Shown here: piece by piece, positions 17,612 through 26,338 of the stretch
Layout of the letters: each line of letters opens with the position of its first letter
How positions within the stretch are numbered: position 1 is the first letter of the stretch
Source of the DNA: Solidesulfovibrio fructosivorans JJ]
GTDB taxonomy: Bacteria > Desulfobacterota > Desulfovibrionia > Desulfovibrionales > Desulfovibrionaceae
Direction of reading: 5' to 3'
DNA length: 64,000 bases
NCBI RefSeq assembly: GCF_000179555.1
Contig: NZ_AECZ01000009.1
Span: 62,001 to 126,000 of the forward strand
Translations under genes and position numbers: made by a program
The notes under the pieces: model-generated
Told to the model about the DNA's origin: nothing
Database searches by the model: none
Seen by the model: the letters and a program-made list of their open reading frames with translations, nothing else

Positions 17612-18481
17612 ATGTTTGACTTTCGTCAACTGCGCTGTTTCATAGCCGTTGCGCGGCAGCTGCATTTTAACCGCGCGGCAAATGAACTCCATATAACGCA
17701 GCCGTCATTAACGCACACTATAAAACAACTTGAGCAGAGCCTTGGCGTTGTCTTGTTCGAGCGAACGACACGAACAGTAGGGCTTACAGCTGCGGGGCGC
17801 GCTTTTTATAAAGAGGCCATTCGCATGCAGGAGCAGATGGAACTGGCCTGCCAGGCCGCCAGACGGGCCGCACAGGGCGAACAAGGCCGTTTGACCATCG
17901 GCTTTGTAACGACAGCGATCCTGTGTGATCTCAAGCGCATGATCCGCCTGTTTCATGAGCGGTTTCCGCATGTCGAGCTGGTGCTGCGGGAGATGCTCAT
18001 TGGTGATCTTCTGGACAAGTTGCATTCGGATTCGCTGGATTTGATCTGCAGCGACGGGGACGTGACAGACGAAGCCTTTGACTCGTGCCCGATCGCCAGC
18101 CCATCGATGGTCTTGGCCGTCCATCGCTCCAATGCCCTGGCGTCTTGCCGCACGGTCACCCTTGCCCAGGCGATGCATCAGCCTTTTGTCGTGGCCACCG
18201 ACCACCCGGCGCACAACCTGCAACGCAGGATGATCCAGGCGTGCCAGAAGGCCGACTTTACTCCGGCCATACGGGAATGCGCCGACAGCGTGCCCTGCGC
18301 GGTGGCTTTGGTGGAAGCGAAGCTGGGGGTGGCGATGGTCTACAATATTCCGACCTGTCGCCCGGCCGACGTGGTCTACAAAAAGCTCCTGAACAGCGAC
18401 ATGGAAGACGTCCGCATGCATTTGTGCTGGCGTCGTGGGGCATTAAGTCCGGCGGCGGCCAATTTCGTGCAGCTGGGCTAG
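17612..18481 (+). CDS. LysR-family transcriptional regulator
   Basis: A 289-residue regulator: winged helix at residues 1-60 (FRQLRCFIAVARQLHFNRAANELHITQPSLTH as the recognition region) and an effector-binding domain from about 90 (GRLTIGFVTTAI) to the end. GGAGG precedes the ATG at 17612; the open frame upstream of it is GC-rich filler. It points away from the fix operon, the usual arrangement for a LysR activator of the divergent unit, so it probably senses a substrate of the flavoprotein pathway (inference). Confidence 0.93.
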   Translation: MFDFRQLRCFIAVARQLHFNRAANELHITQPSLTHTIKQLEQSLGVVLFERTTRTVGLTAAGRAFYKEAIRMQEQMELACQAARRAAQGEQGRLTIGFVTTAILCDLKRMIRLFHERFPHVELVLREMLIGDLLDKLHSDSLDLICSDGDVTDEAFDSCPIASPSMVLAVHRSNALASCRTVTLAQAMHQPFVVATDHPAHNLQRRMIQACQKADFTPAIRECADSVPCAVALVEAKLGVAMVYNIPTCRPADVVYKKLLNSDMEDVRMHLCWRRGALSPAAANFVQLG

Positions 18482-18722
18482 GGCCTGGTCCAGCCATCGT
18501 CGCCGGGAGGACGCGATGGGACGGGAACCACGGCGGGATGGAGAGTCATCCGGGCCGCTTCCCGTCCGCGGCCGGGAGCTTCCCCGTGCGGCGCCGATCC
18601 TTTGCGCCTAGCCTCATGGGCCGTTCCCAAGAATCCGGCTGGGAATAGAACCGCTTTGCAACATGGCCTTTTTTTGGCATTTTCAGGGACCGGGGCTGCG
18701 CGCCCCTGCCAAGGAGTTTCCC

Positions 18723-19397
18723 ATGTTGCCCCCTGCGCTGCATTTCCTTTCGCCACGCCGCCAAACATACCTGACAGGCCTGCTCGAGCATTACCGGCCC
18801 GTTGCCTGGGGCATGTCCCTTTTGAGCGAAGCCCTCAAGCACGCCATCACCAAACGCCCGGACAAGGGATTTCGCGTCCTGACCGGCGAGATCGACAACC
18901 TCGAGGCCGAGGCCGACAAAGTCAAACGCCACATCCGCAACCATCTGCCGGTCGCTTGGTTCATGGTCGTCGACAAGACGCTCTTCCTGGACTACACGCG
19001 CCGCCAGGACAACATCCTCGATGCGGTCCAGGAAGCCACGACCTGGCTCGCCTTGTCTTCCTTGGAGGTGCCCGGGCCTCTGGCAGAAGCCATGATGACC
19101 AGCGTCGCCGAAGCGGCCGAGACCGTGGCCCTGTTGCATGCGGCGCTTTCCGCCACCATCGAGGGGATCCTGCACAAGCGCGGCGATCGCGGCGCCATCA
19201 AGGCCCATATCCAGACCGTGCGCCAGCAACATCTGAAAGTGGTCAAGGCCAAGCGTGGCCTGATCGCCGCCGCCTACGCCTCGGACATGGAATTCGGGGC
19301 CGTCTACCGGATCATCCGCTTCGTGGAATACGTCTTCCGGGCCAGCCACAACGCCGAAAGCTGCGCCGATATCCTGCGGGCCATGCTGGCGCGTTAA
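18723..19397 (+). CDS. DUF47 (PhoU-like) family protein
   Basis: A 224-residue all-helical protein of the DUF47/YkaA group, related to PhoU and usually a partner of Pit-type phosphate transporters. Typical features are FRVLTGEIDNLEAEADKVKRHI near residue 60 (acidic metal-binding helix), TLFLDYTRRQDNILDAVQEA near 90, and the AEAAETVALLHAALSATIEG helix near 135. Here no pit gene is adjacent, so the partner is elsewhere. AAGGAG precedes the ATG at 18723. Confidence 0.85.
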   Translation: MLPPALHFLSPRRQTYLTGLLEHYRPVAWGMSLLSEALKHAITKRPDKGFRVLTGEIDNLEAEADKVKRHIRNHLPVAWFMVVDKTLFLDYTRRQDNILDAVQEATTWLALSSLEVPGPLAEAMMTSVAEAAETVALLHAALSATIEGILHKRGDRGAIKAHIQTVRQQHLKVVKAKRGLIAAAYASDMEFGAVYRIIRFVEYVFRASHNAESCADILRAMLAR

Positions 19398-19418
19398 GCA
19401 AGGGCGCGCGACAGCGTG

Positions 19419-19449
19419 GCTGGGACCCCCTGTGACAGGGGTTCCCAGC
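19419..19449. terminator. Bidirectional terminator-like hairpin
   Basis: Two 15-base arms (GCTGGGACCCCCTGT and its complement with one mismatch) around a single base. It lies in the 57-base space between the convergent DUF47 and acyltransferase genes. T-runs are absent on both sides. Confidence 0.6.
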
Positions 19450-19454
19450 GCGCA

Positions 19455-20477
19455 TTATCCCGGGAAGAAATATTTCAGCCCGGGCACGCGCCGGGCGATG
19501 GCGTACAGGAGCAGGCAGGCGGCGAAGGCCAGGGGCGTGTGGACGCACACGCTCATGAAGAGCGTCGTCGGGCCGATGAAATGGGTCAGGCGGGAGAGCG
19601 CCAGGATGTGGTAGATGTAGACGGAAAAGGTCGCCCCGGCCAGGAAGCGCAGCGCCTTGGGCGAGTTCCCGGTCAGGCTTTGAAGGCATAGCTTGAAGAG
19701 ACAGGCGCATAAGAGCAGCACGAGGGGCGCGTCCGGATCGTAAAAGCGCACGTCCAGCCGGTCGAAGGGAAGGGAGAAATCGGCCGTGAGCCCGGCCGTG
19801 GCGACGATGGCGACCACCATGCCGCAGAGGAGAAATAGCGGCGGAACGCGTCGGGGCGAGGCGGCAAGCACGTAGCCCAGGACGAAATAGCCGGTGTGCG
19901 GGAGAAAAAGCATGTTCGCCACCGGAATCGTCACATCCAGGAAGCGCAGCCAGGGAGCGACGACGCGATACGCCGCCCACAAGGCCACGAACAGCCACGC
20001 CGCGCGTTTATCGGCGGCGACCGGCCGCAGGATCGGGGCCACGAGCGCCAGCCCCAGAAATTCCCACATGAACCACAGGTGAAAGCCCAGGTTGGCCCGC
20101 ACGTTGTAAAGGACGGTGTTGAAAAGTTCCGTCGGGTCGCCCTGGCTGATGGCCAGCGCCTTGTAGGCGGCAAGCCCGCCCAAAAGCGGCAGGCCGTAGC
20201 GCACGGCCACCCGGCCGAAATGGGCCGGCAGGGACGGGAAATCGCGGCGCAGCATCAGCGCCCCGCTGATCATGAAAAAAAGCGGCACGGCCTGGCGCGT
20301 GGCGGCGCTCAAGAGGTTGGCCGCCATCCAGGTCAGGGAATCGTCCACCCGCTCGACGTTCGGCACCAGGGCATGCAGCAGCACGACGCTGACGCAGCCG
20401 ATGACTTTCAAGGCGTCCAGGGAACACAGACGGTTATGCGGTCCCGTGGTCGGGGCGGCGGAGATGGATGGCTGCAC
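19455..20477 (-). CDS. Acyltransferase 3 family membrane protein
   Basis: A 340-residue integral membrane O-acyltransferase with about ten hydrophobic segments. The family-typical start LCSLDALKVIGCVSVVLLHAL contains the conserved histidine at 35, PLFFMISGALMLRRDF follows near 65, and FLAGATFSVYIYHILALSRL near 283. Such enzymes (OafA, WecH) acetylate surface sugars. No polysaccharide genes adjoin it, so the substrate is open. The ATG at 20477 leaves a short polar N-terminus before the first segment. Confidence 0.88.
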   Translation of the reverse strand: MQPSISAAPTTGPHNRLCSLDALKVIGCVSVVLLHALVPNVERVDDSLTWMAANLLSAATRQAVPLFFMISGALMLRRDFPSLPAHFGRVAVRYGLPLLGGLAAYKALAISQGDPTELFNTVLYNVRANLGFHLWFMWEFLGLALVAPILRPVAADKRAAWLFVALWAAYRVVAPWLRFLDVTIPVANMLFLPHTGYFVLGYVLAASPRRVPPLFLLCGMVVAIVATAGLTADFSLPFDRLDVRFYDPDAPLVLLLCACLFKLCLQSLTGNSPKALRFLAGATFSVYIYHILALSRLTHFIGPTTLFMSVCVHTPLAFAACLLLYAIARRVPGLKYFFPG

Positions 20478-20600
20478 GCGGTGGTCGTCGGGCTGCTTGA
20501 CGGACGGCCGGCATGGACGTCCAAAGTGTATGCCCGGCGCGGCGCACGGTAGGGCATGCCCGCCGAGGCGTCAAATGAGGGGGGGGAGGGGATGAGGATG

Positions 20601-20765
20601 CCGGGGGGAACCCTTTTCTGAAGAAAAGGGTTCCCCCCGGACCCCCTTCCCAAAAGACTTTCAATAATAGTCACTAGTTGGATGTGTCAGGCTCGACCAG
20701 TTATAAACTTTAGGAGGGGAGAGCGCGAGAGGGGAGAACCCTTTTTAAAGGGTTTCCCCTCTCGC
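20601..20765. repeat. Composite two-hairpin intergenic element, copy C (inverted orientation)
   Basis: Hairpin at 20601-20640 (19-base GGGGGGAACCC-type arms, two-base loop) and hairpin at 20725-20765 (GCGAGAGGGG-type arms) flank an 84-base middle. The linker next to each hairpin (CCCCCTTCCCAAAAGACTTT and AGGAGGGGAGAGC) matches the copies at 39852-39996 and 44096-44258 in reverse. The second hairpin lies 26 bases past the peroxiredoxin stop and probably ends that transcript. Confidence 0.8.
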
Positions 20766-20790
20766 ACTGTCTTCCTTAATCCTCTCCTAG

Positions 20791-21435
20791 TTATCCCTTA
20801 AGCGCGTCGTAGACGTTGCCCACGATTTTTTCCGAGGGGGTCAGGGTCTTTTCGCCCGGGGTCCATTTGGCCGGGCAGGCTTCGGCCGGGTGTTCGCGCA
20901 GGTGCAGGTTGGCCTGGCATTTACGCAGCAGTTCGTCGGCGTTGCGGCCCACGTTGTAGAAGTTGACTTCCTTGGACACCAGCACCCCGTCGGGGTTGAT
21001 GATGAAGGTGCCGCGAAGGGCCAGTCCCGATTCCGGGTCGTAGACGCCGAAGTAGCGCGAAACCTGGCCGGTGGGGTCGGCGGCCATCTTGAACTTGACG
21101 TTTTCCAGCAGCTTTTCGCTGTTGCGCCAGGCCAGGTGGGCGAATTCGGTGTCCGTGGACACGGAGAAGACTTCGAAGCCCATCTTGGCCAGTTCCTCGT
21201 GCTTGGTGGCGAGGTCGGCCAGCTCGGTCGGGCAGACGAAGGTGAAGTCGGCCGGGTAGAAGACCAGGATGGTCCATTTGCCGGCCTTCTGGATCGCCTC
21301 CATGGACATCTCGCCGAACCCGCCTTCGGTCGGGTCGTAGACCTTCATGGAAAAGTCGACCACTTCCTGGCCGACGCTGGCCTCGGGCACTTCGATGCAG
21401 CATTCCTCGTCGTATTCGTGATCGTGATCGTGCAT
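20791..21435 (-). CDS. 2-Cys peroxiredoxin (AhpC/Prx1 type)
   Basis: A 214-residue thiol peroxidase that reduces H2O2 and organic peroxides in the cytoplasm. Peroxidatic C68 lies in DFTFVCPTE, resolving C187 in EACPAKW, and the GGxG-like and YF features of the typical 2-Cys class follow. The N-terminus is unusual, with a His/Asp/Glu-rich stretch and CC at 12-13 that may bind metal. An oxygen-defence role fits the oxidase at the left end of the window. AAAGGACG precedes the ATG. Confidence 0.93.
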   Translation of the reverse strand: MHDHDHEYDEECCIEVPEASVGQEVVDFSMKVYDPTEGGFGEMSMEAIQKAGKWTILVFYPADFTFVCPTELADLATKHEELAKMGFEVFSVSTDTEFAHLAWRNSEKLLENVKFKMAADPTGQVSRYFGVYDPESGLALRGTFIINPDGVLVSKEVNFYNVGRNADELLRKCQANLHLREHPAEACPAKWTPGEKTLTPSEKIVGNVYDALKG

Positions 21436-21618
21436 TGGGTACGTCCTTTGTGTTTGGGGTTGCCGAAAACGGTCCGGTTCTCTTTACAGCTTATGGACCG
21501 GCCGGGGACAAAAGGCAATATATAACGGTTACGGGCGGGGCCGTCTCTGGACAAGGCCCGCCCGAGCCGCTAGTTTTTAAAAATACGCCACTCCAGGTCT
21601 ATACCCCAGGGAGGAACC

Positions 21619-21984
21619 ATGTCGCATCCGCTTCTGTCGCCAAGGCGTGTTTTGTTCGCGGCGATCCTGTGCGCCCTGGCCACGGTCGCCGCGCCGTCCT
21701 CCGCGTCGGCCCAGCAGGTCAATCCATACGGGAACTGCTGCGTGGCCCAGGTGACCATGGACAATGACTCCGCCAACGCCTGGACCGTCATCTGCGGTTC
21801 CTGCGCCACCAATCCCGGCCGCTACACCGTGACCCAGCCGGACCCGGCCAAGCTCGTTTTTCTCGGGCCTAACGGGGTTTCGGCCGGCAGTCCCTATGAC
21901 GCGGCCGTGGCCATCTGCCGCTGTCCCTCCCAGGATGCCCGCCGGGCCTGGGAGAAAAAAATGCGGACGTTCGACGGCAACTAG
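21619..21984 (+). CDS. Small exported protein with six mature cysteines
   Basis: Not recognised. The 121-residue product has a signal peptide (basic start, then VLFAAILCALATVAAPSSASA) and six cysteines after cleavage (40, 41, 59, 62, 100, 102) that could form three disulfides in the periplasm. GGAGG sits six bases before the ATG, which supports it as a real gene. It is divergent from the peroxiredoxin gene and followed by the SH3-domain lipoprotein gene in the same direction. Confidence 0.75.
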   Translation: MSHPLLSPRRVLFAAILCALATVAAPSSASAQQVNPYGNCCVAQVTMDNDSANAWTVICGSCATNPGRYTVTQPDPAKLVFLGPNGVSAGSPYDAAVAICRCPSQDARRAWEKKMRTFDGN

Positions 21985-22255
21985 CCCGGCGCTTTTTGGG
22001 GAAGAGACAGGCGCTGCGTCGATGGAAAAAAAGTGTTGCCGCATGTCGTGCCAAGGGGTTCGCGGTCGTTTCGTGGAGGCTTGGCCGGGGTGCTTCGGAA
22101 GCGGCCCGGCCGGGCGGGTGTCGTTCATGGGCACACCATGACCATTTTTTCAGAGAAAGGCAATAGGATTGATTCCTATTTTCATTTAAAAGTAATTTTC
22201 CCGTAACGGGCGCGGCGCGGCGCGTGGCGTCGCCGTCCCGATCGTCGGAGGAGTC

Positions 22256-22555
22256 ATGCGTATTGTCGTGTCGCGTTTGGTGGTTGCCGCGCTTGTGGCC
22301 GCAAGCCTGGGGCTTGCCGGTTGTGCCGGGCGTCCGGTTCCGGCCGCGCCCGCCGATGCCCGGTCCGTGCGCACGGTGCGCGCGGCGCTGCTCAATGTGC
22401 TCACCTGCCCGAGCGTGAATTGCTCGGTGGTCGAAGACCTGCACGCCGGGGAAAAGGTGTCGTTGCTCTCTCCCGAAATCAACGGCTGGCACCAGGTCCG
22501 GGTGCTCAAGGACGGTCAGGAAGGGTATGTGCAGGCCCGGTTCCTCGGGCGGTAG
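22256..22555 (+). CDS. SH3-domain lipoprotein
   Basis: A 99-residue lipoprotein: signal peptide with lipobox LAGC (lipidated C23), a short proline-rich linker, then a bacterial SH3 domain (SH3_3) running from TVRAALLNVLTCPSVNCSVV to GYVQARFLG. Such domains often bind peptidoglycan or other envelope ligands. GGAGGAG precedes the ATG. The exact role is not known. Confidence 0.85.
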   Translation: MRIVVSRLVVAALVAASLGLAGCAGRPVPAAPADARSVRTVRAALLNVLTCPSVNCSVVEDLHAGEKVSLLSPEINGWHQVRVLKDGQEGYVQARFLGR

Positions 22556-23157
22556 GCGGGATGGGAGAAAAGAGAACGTTCCTTATGGAAAATAGGTAAT
22601 TGTATTTCGCCTCCGGCATGCGCGAGCATGTTTCGGGGGGACGCTCGGGAATCCCCGCGGGTGCGTTCGCCCACATGTCGCCATCCAGTGGCGGGCTGGG
22701 CGGACTGTGCCGCCGGTGCTTCCCCGTGCGGTTTCCGGGGTCGGCCTCAATGACGCGCTTCCGTTTTGATGCGGCGGGGCGCGGTATGGAGTCTTGTCCG
22801 TGGTGTTGGCTGCATGCCGCGCGTTTGCCCGCCGTTGTTCCGCCCGCAACCTTCTTGTGTTTCAAAAAATACCACGTTCCCTTCCTTTTTGTCGTCTTCT
22901 TTCTCTTTTGCCGGCCGGGCAGGCCGTTGCCCTTGTCGCATGGCGTTATCTCGGATGTCGTTGTGTCCGAAATTTGACGCTATTTGTAAAAATGCGATTT
23001 TTGGCGCGTCGAAGGAGTGCGAAATTGCGCGCCAGAGCCCGAACCATCTTTGCAAGAACCCTCTTTTCCATTACGGTGCATTCGTGTTGTAACAATGAAT
23101 AGTTCGTTTTCCACGAATGAATCTCCCGGGCCCTCCCGGCGGCTATCGGAGGTGTGT
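22556..23157. other. Intergenic region without recognisable gene
   Basis: 602 bases between the lipoprotein and the chemotaxis receptor. Frames here (for example 22600-22977) are cysteine- and phenylalanine-rich without ribosome sites and look spurious. The last 170 bases are less GC-rich and probably hold the receptor promoter; I could not pick one out. Confidence 0.5.
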
Positions 23158-25188
23158 ATGCGACTGTCCCTCACAGGTAAGATCATCGCCTTGCTTCTGT
23201 TTACCGTCCTCCTGCTCACGTCGACCATCGCCCTGACCGCGCACCATTACCTCTCCGCCGGGCTCAACCGCATCAGCCAGCAGCAAATCAACAGCCAGGC
23301 CGATGCCGTGAATTTCATGCTCAAGCAGGCCGGGCAGGAGGTCAAGGGCGCGACGTATATGCTGGCCACACGGCCGGACGTGGTGGCGGCCGTGGAGGCC
23401 GGGGACAAGGCGCGGCTGGTGGAGATCGCCAAAGAGGCCCAGCGGGAATTGCGCATCGAATTCGTGACCATCGCCAATGCCCAGGGCGTGGTGCTGGCCC
23501 GCAGCCATTCGCCGCGATCGGGCGATTCCATCAAAAAACAGATCAACGTGCAAAAAGCCCTGACCGGACAGGCCTCGCTTGGCCTGGAAGAAGGCACGGC
23601 CGTCAAGTTTTCGCTGCGTGCCGGGTGTCCCGTCAGGATGGACGGCAAGGTGATCGGCACCGTGACCACGGGCATCAACCTTTCCTCCAGCAACGCTTTC
23701 GTGGATGAGATCAAGAAGGTTCTCGGCACGGAATGCACCATCTTTTACGGCGACACCCGCGTGGCCACCACCATCGAGCGGAATGGCAAGCGGGCCATCG
23801 GCACCCGCATGGACAACCCCGAGGTCCTCGATACGGTCATCACCAAGGGCAACCGTTTCCTCAAGATCAACAAAATCCTCGGCCGGGCCTACAACACCGC
23901 CTACTGGCCCATGGTCGGAGCCGACGGCAAGATCACGGGCATGCTTTTCATCGGCAGCGAGCGCGAGGGCATCGCGGCCACGGAGCGCACCATCTTTTAT
24001 TCCGTGCTGGCCGCGTCCAGCGTGGCGGCCCTGGTGGTGATGATTGTCGGCTTCTTCACCGCCAGGGGCATGACGTCGCCGCTGCGCCGGGTCATCGATC
24101 TGGCCCGCAAGGTGGCCAAGGGCGACTTGGAGGCCAAACCCCAGGGACGCTTTGCCGGCGAGATGGCCGAGCTGTCCGGGGCCATCGAAAAGATGGTGAC
24201 CGGGCTTAAGGCCAAGATCGCCGAGGCCGAGATGATGAGCCAGGAAGCCGGCGAGGAGGCGGCCCTGGCCGAGACCGCCCGCAAGGAGGCCGAACAGGCC
24301 CAGGAACAGGCCGAGGTGGCCAAGCGGGAAGGCATGCTCGAGGCGGCCGAACAGCTCGGCCATGTGGTCGAGAGCATCATCGACGCCTCGGGCGAGCTGG
24401 AAAACCAGGTGGAGCACGTGCGCACCGGCGCCGACCACCAGCGCGACCGCCTGCGCGAGGTGGTGGAAGCCATCTCCCAGATGACGTCCACCGTGCTCGA
24501 CGTGGCCAAGAACGCCTCCCGGGCCGCCCAGTCCGCCGACGACACCAAGTCCAGGGCTTCGGCCGGAAGCTCCGTGGTCGAAAACGCCGTGCGCTCCATC
24601 GACCGGGTCAACACCGTGTCCACGGACCTCAAGGCCGCCATGAGCGAACTGGGCGAACAGACCCAGGCCATCGGCCGCGTCATGTCCGTCATTTCGGACA
24701 TCGCCGACCAGACCAACCTGCTGGCCTTAAACGCCGCCATCGAGGCGGCCCGGGCCGGCGAGGCCGGACGCGGCTTCGCCGTCGTTGCCGACGAGGTGCG
24801 CAAGCTCGCCGAAAAGACCATGACCGCCACCAAGGAAGTGGGGCAGGCCGTGGTCAGCATCCAGCAGTCCGTGGCCGGCAATATCGAAAATGTGGACAAG
24901 GCGGCCGTGGCCGTGTCCGAGGCCACGGAACTGGCCGAGAAGTCCGGCGGCGTGCTGCGCGAGATTCTCGATCTGGCCGAGACCAGCGCCCGGGAAGTGG
25001 CCGGCATCGCTGCCGCCGCCGAACAGCAGTCCGCCGCGGCCGAACAGATCAACAAGGCCATGAGCGAGGTCAGCGAGGTGGTGGAATCCACCAGCTCCGG
25101 CATGCATGAGTCCGCCCAGGCCGTGCATGCCCTGGCCGACCTGTCCGGTGATATGGACCAGATCATCGAGAAGCTGCGCCAGGCCTAG
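23158..25188 (+). CDS. Methyl-accepting chemotaxis protein with periplasmic Cache-type sensor
   Basis: A 676-residue receptor: membrane segment at about 8-30, a periplasmic sensor at about 31-277 with Cache-like features ([20 protein letters not shown], then [16 protein letters not shown] near 105, and [25 protein letters not shown] near 240), a second membrane segment at 279-301, a HAMP domain to about 355, a long charged coiled coil, and the signalling domain whose hairpin tip [20 protein letters not shown] is near 520. There is no C-terminal CheR pentapeptide. GGAGG precedes the ATG at 23158. Ligand unknown; no che genes adjoin. Confidence 0.95.
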   Translation: MRLSLTGKIIALLLFTVLLLTSTIALTAHHYLSAGLNRISQQQINSQADAVNFMLKQAGQEVKGATYMLATRPDVVAAVEAGDKARLVEIAKEAQRELRIEFVTIANAQGVVLARSHSPRSGDSIKKQINVQKALTGQASLGLEEGTAVKFSLRAGCPVRMDGKVIGTVTTGINLSSSNAFVDEIKKVLGTECTIFYGDTRVATTIERNGKRAIGTRMDNPEVLDTVITKGNRFLKINKILGRAYNTAYWPMVGADGKITGMLFIGSEREGIAATERTIFYSVLAASSVAALVVMIVGFFTARGMTSPLRRVIDLARKVAKGDLEAKPQGRFAGEMAELSGAIEKMVTGLKAKIAEAEMMSQEAGEEAALAETARKEAEQAQEQAEVAKREGMLEAAEQLGHVVESIIDASGELENQVEHVRTGADHQRDRLREVVEAISQMTSTVLDVAKNASRAAQSADDTKSRASAGSSVVENAVRSIDRVNTVSTDLKAAMSELGEQTQAIGRVMSVISDIADQTNLLALNAAIEAARAGEAGRGFAVVADEVRKLAEKTMTATKEVGQAVVSIQQSVAGNIENVDKAAVAVSEATELAEKSGGVLREILDLAETSAREVAGIAAAAEQQSAAAEQINKAMSEVSEVVESTSSGMHESAQAVHALADLSGDMDQIIEKLRQA

Positions 25189-25216
25189 GCGCGCTGAGCG
25201 GAAAAAGCCGCCGGAG

Positions 25217-25244
25217 GAGGGGACTTTTTGGCGAAAGTCCCCTC
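25217..25244 (+). terminator. Rho-independent terminator of the chemotaxis receptor gene
   Basis: Perfect 11-base arms GAGGGGACTTT and AAAGTCCCCTC around TTGGCG, followed by TTCTTATTTA, 28 bases past the stop codon. Confidence 0.8.
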
Positions 25245-25587
25245 TTCTTATTTACGGCATGACTTTCCTTTTGCCCGCGGCGACGCGGCGCTCTCGGAGA
25301 ACGGTCCGCGCCTGGGCCTGACCTTTCGGCCCGAGCGCTCCCTGCTCTGTTATTTTCAATATCGGCAAAATGACTTGACCTTTGCGCGCCAGCGGGCGTA
25401 CTTCCCCACAATCCAAGCAACTTGTCGACAGAGCCAGTGGTTATGCTCCCCAATATTTGCGTGAGGATAACCGGGAGTCGGTTTCGAGACGCATTCGGAC
25501 GGGTTCGCATGTATCTTGATTCCGCTTATGGGACCACCGCGCAAAGCAACAGCGTGTCGTTTGCCGCCGCGCTCCTGAGAATCGCAT
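25245..25587. other. Intergenic region before the methyltransferase gene
   Basis: 343 bases; the middle is AT-richer than the surroundings (TTATTTTCAATATCGG, ATGACTTGACC) and could contain a promoter, but no clear -35/-10 pair or gene is visible. Confidence 0.4.
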
Positions 25588-26259
25588 ATGACCTACGGAA
25601 GGCGTACTTCATTCCCTCATGGCCAGGATGAAAAGGATCAAAACTTTTGGAAGGCGACGGCCGAAGGCTATGACGCCTGGATCGCCAGTGACTTTCAGGA
25701 CCAGTACGAGGTCAACTGGAGCATTCTTGCGAAACACGTGACCCCGAATAGCCGGCTTCTCGATGTCGGGTGCGGACCGGGGACCCTCAGCATCCGTCTT
25801 TCGCGGCGGTGCCGTGAGGTCTGGGGCGTGGACGTGACGCCGGAGATGATACGGGTCGCGGAAGAGAAGCTGGCCTGCGAGCCAGCGAACGTGTGTTTCC
25901 AGGAGGCCGACGCCTGTGATCTGCCCTTCGAAAACCACACCTTCGACACCGTGATAAGCGTCAATGCCCTCCAGACGATGGACCGGCCGGAGACGGCCAT
26001 AAGCGAGATGCACCGCGTGCTCAGGCCCGGCGGGGAGCTCCTGCTCATCACCTATTGTTATGGCGAGGCGACGCTCGCGGAGCATAATGCCTTGTTGGAC
26101 TGGGCGGTCCAGTATGATGGCCGGGCGATGTGGCACAGCTTCACGTTCGCCCAGCTTGACGCGCTGCTTGCGGCCAAAGGGTTCGAAGTGGCCGAGGCCG
26201 AGAGGATCTGGGATGGGCCGGTTGTCGCTTTTCTGCGCGGAAAAGCGATCAATGTCTGA
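25588..26259 (+). CDS. Class I SAM-dependent methyltransferase
   Basis: A 223-residue cytosolic methyltransferase. SAM motif I is LLDVGCGPGTLSIRLS near residue 58, motif II VWGVDVTPEMIRVAEEK near 79, then QEADACDLPFENHTFDTVIS near 107 and VLRPGGELLLITY near 145, as in the UbiE/Methyltransf_11 group. The substrate cannot be named. No strong ribosome site precedes the ATG. It converges with the DUF362 ferredoxin gene. Confidence 0.87.
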   Translation: MTYGRRTSFPHGQDEKDQNFWKATAEGYDAWIASDFQDQYEVNWSILAKHVTPNSRLLDVGCGPGTLSIRLSRRCREVWGVDVTPEMIRVAEEKLACEPANVCFQEADACDLPFENHTFDTVISVNALQTMDRPETAISEMHRVLRPGGELLLITYCYGEATLAEHNALLDWAVQYDGRAMWHSFTFAQLDALLAAKGFEVAEAERIWDGPVVAFLRGKAINV

Positions 26260-26338
26260 TTGAGGCCTTCCCCCCGTCTCCTTGAGGGGGAGGGGGAGGC
26301 GCTCGTCGTTTGGGATATCGCTGGTCCGGGGCGAGGCC

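Noticed and set aside
22600-22977. 125-residue open frame between the lipoprotein and the chemotaxis receptor
   Set aside because: No ribosome site, odd mixture of Cys, Phe and Pro, no recognisable domain; other frames in the same place are equally open.
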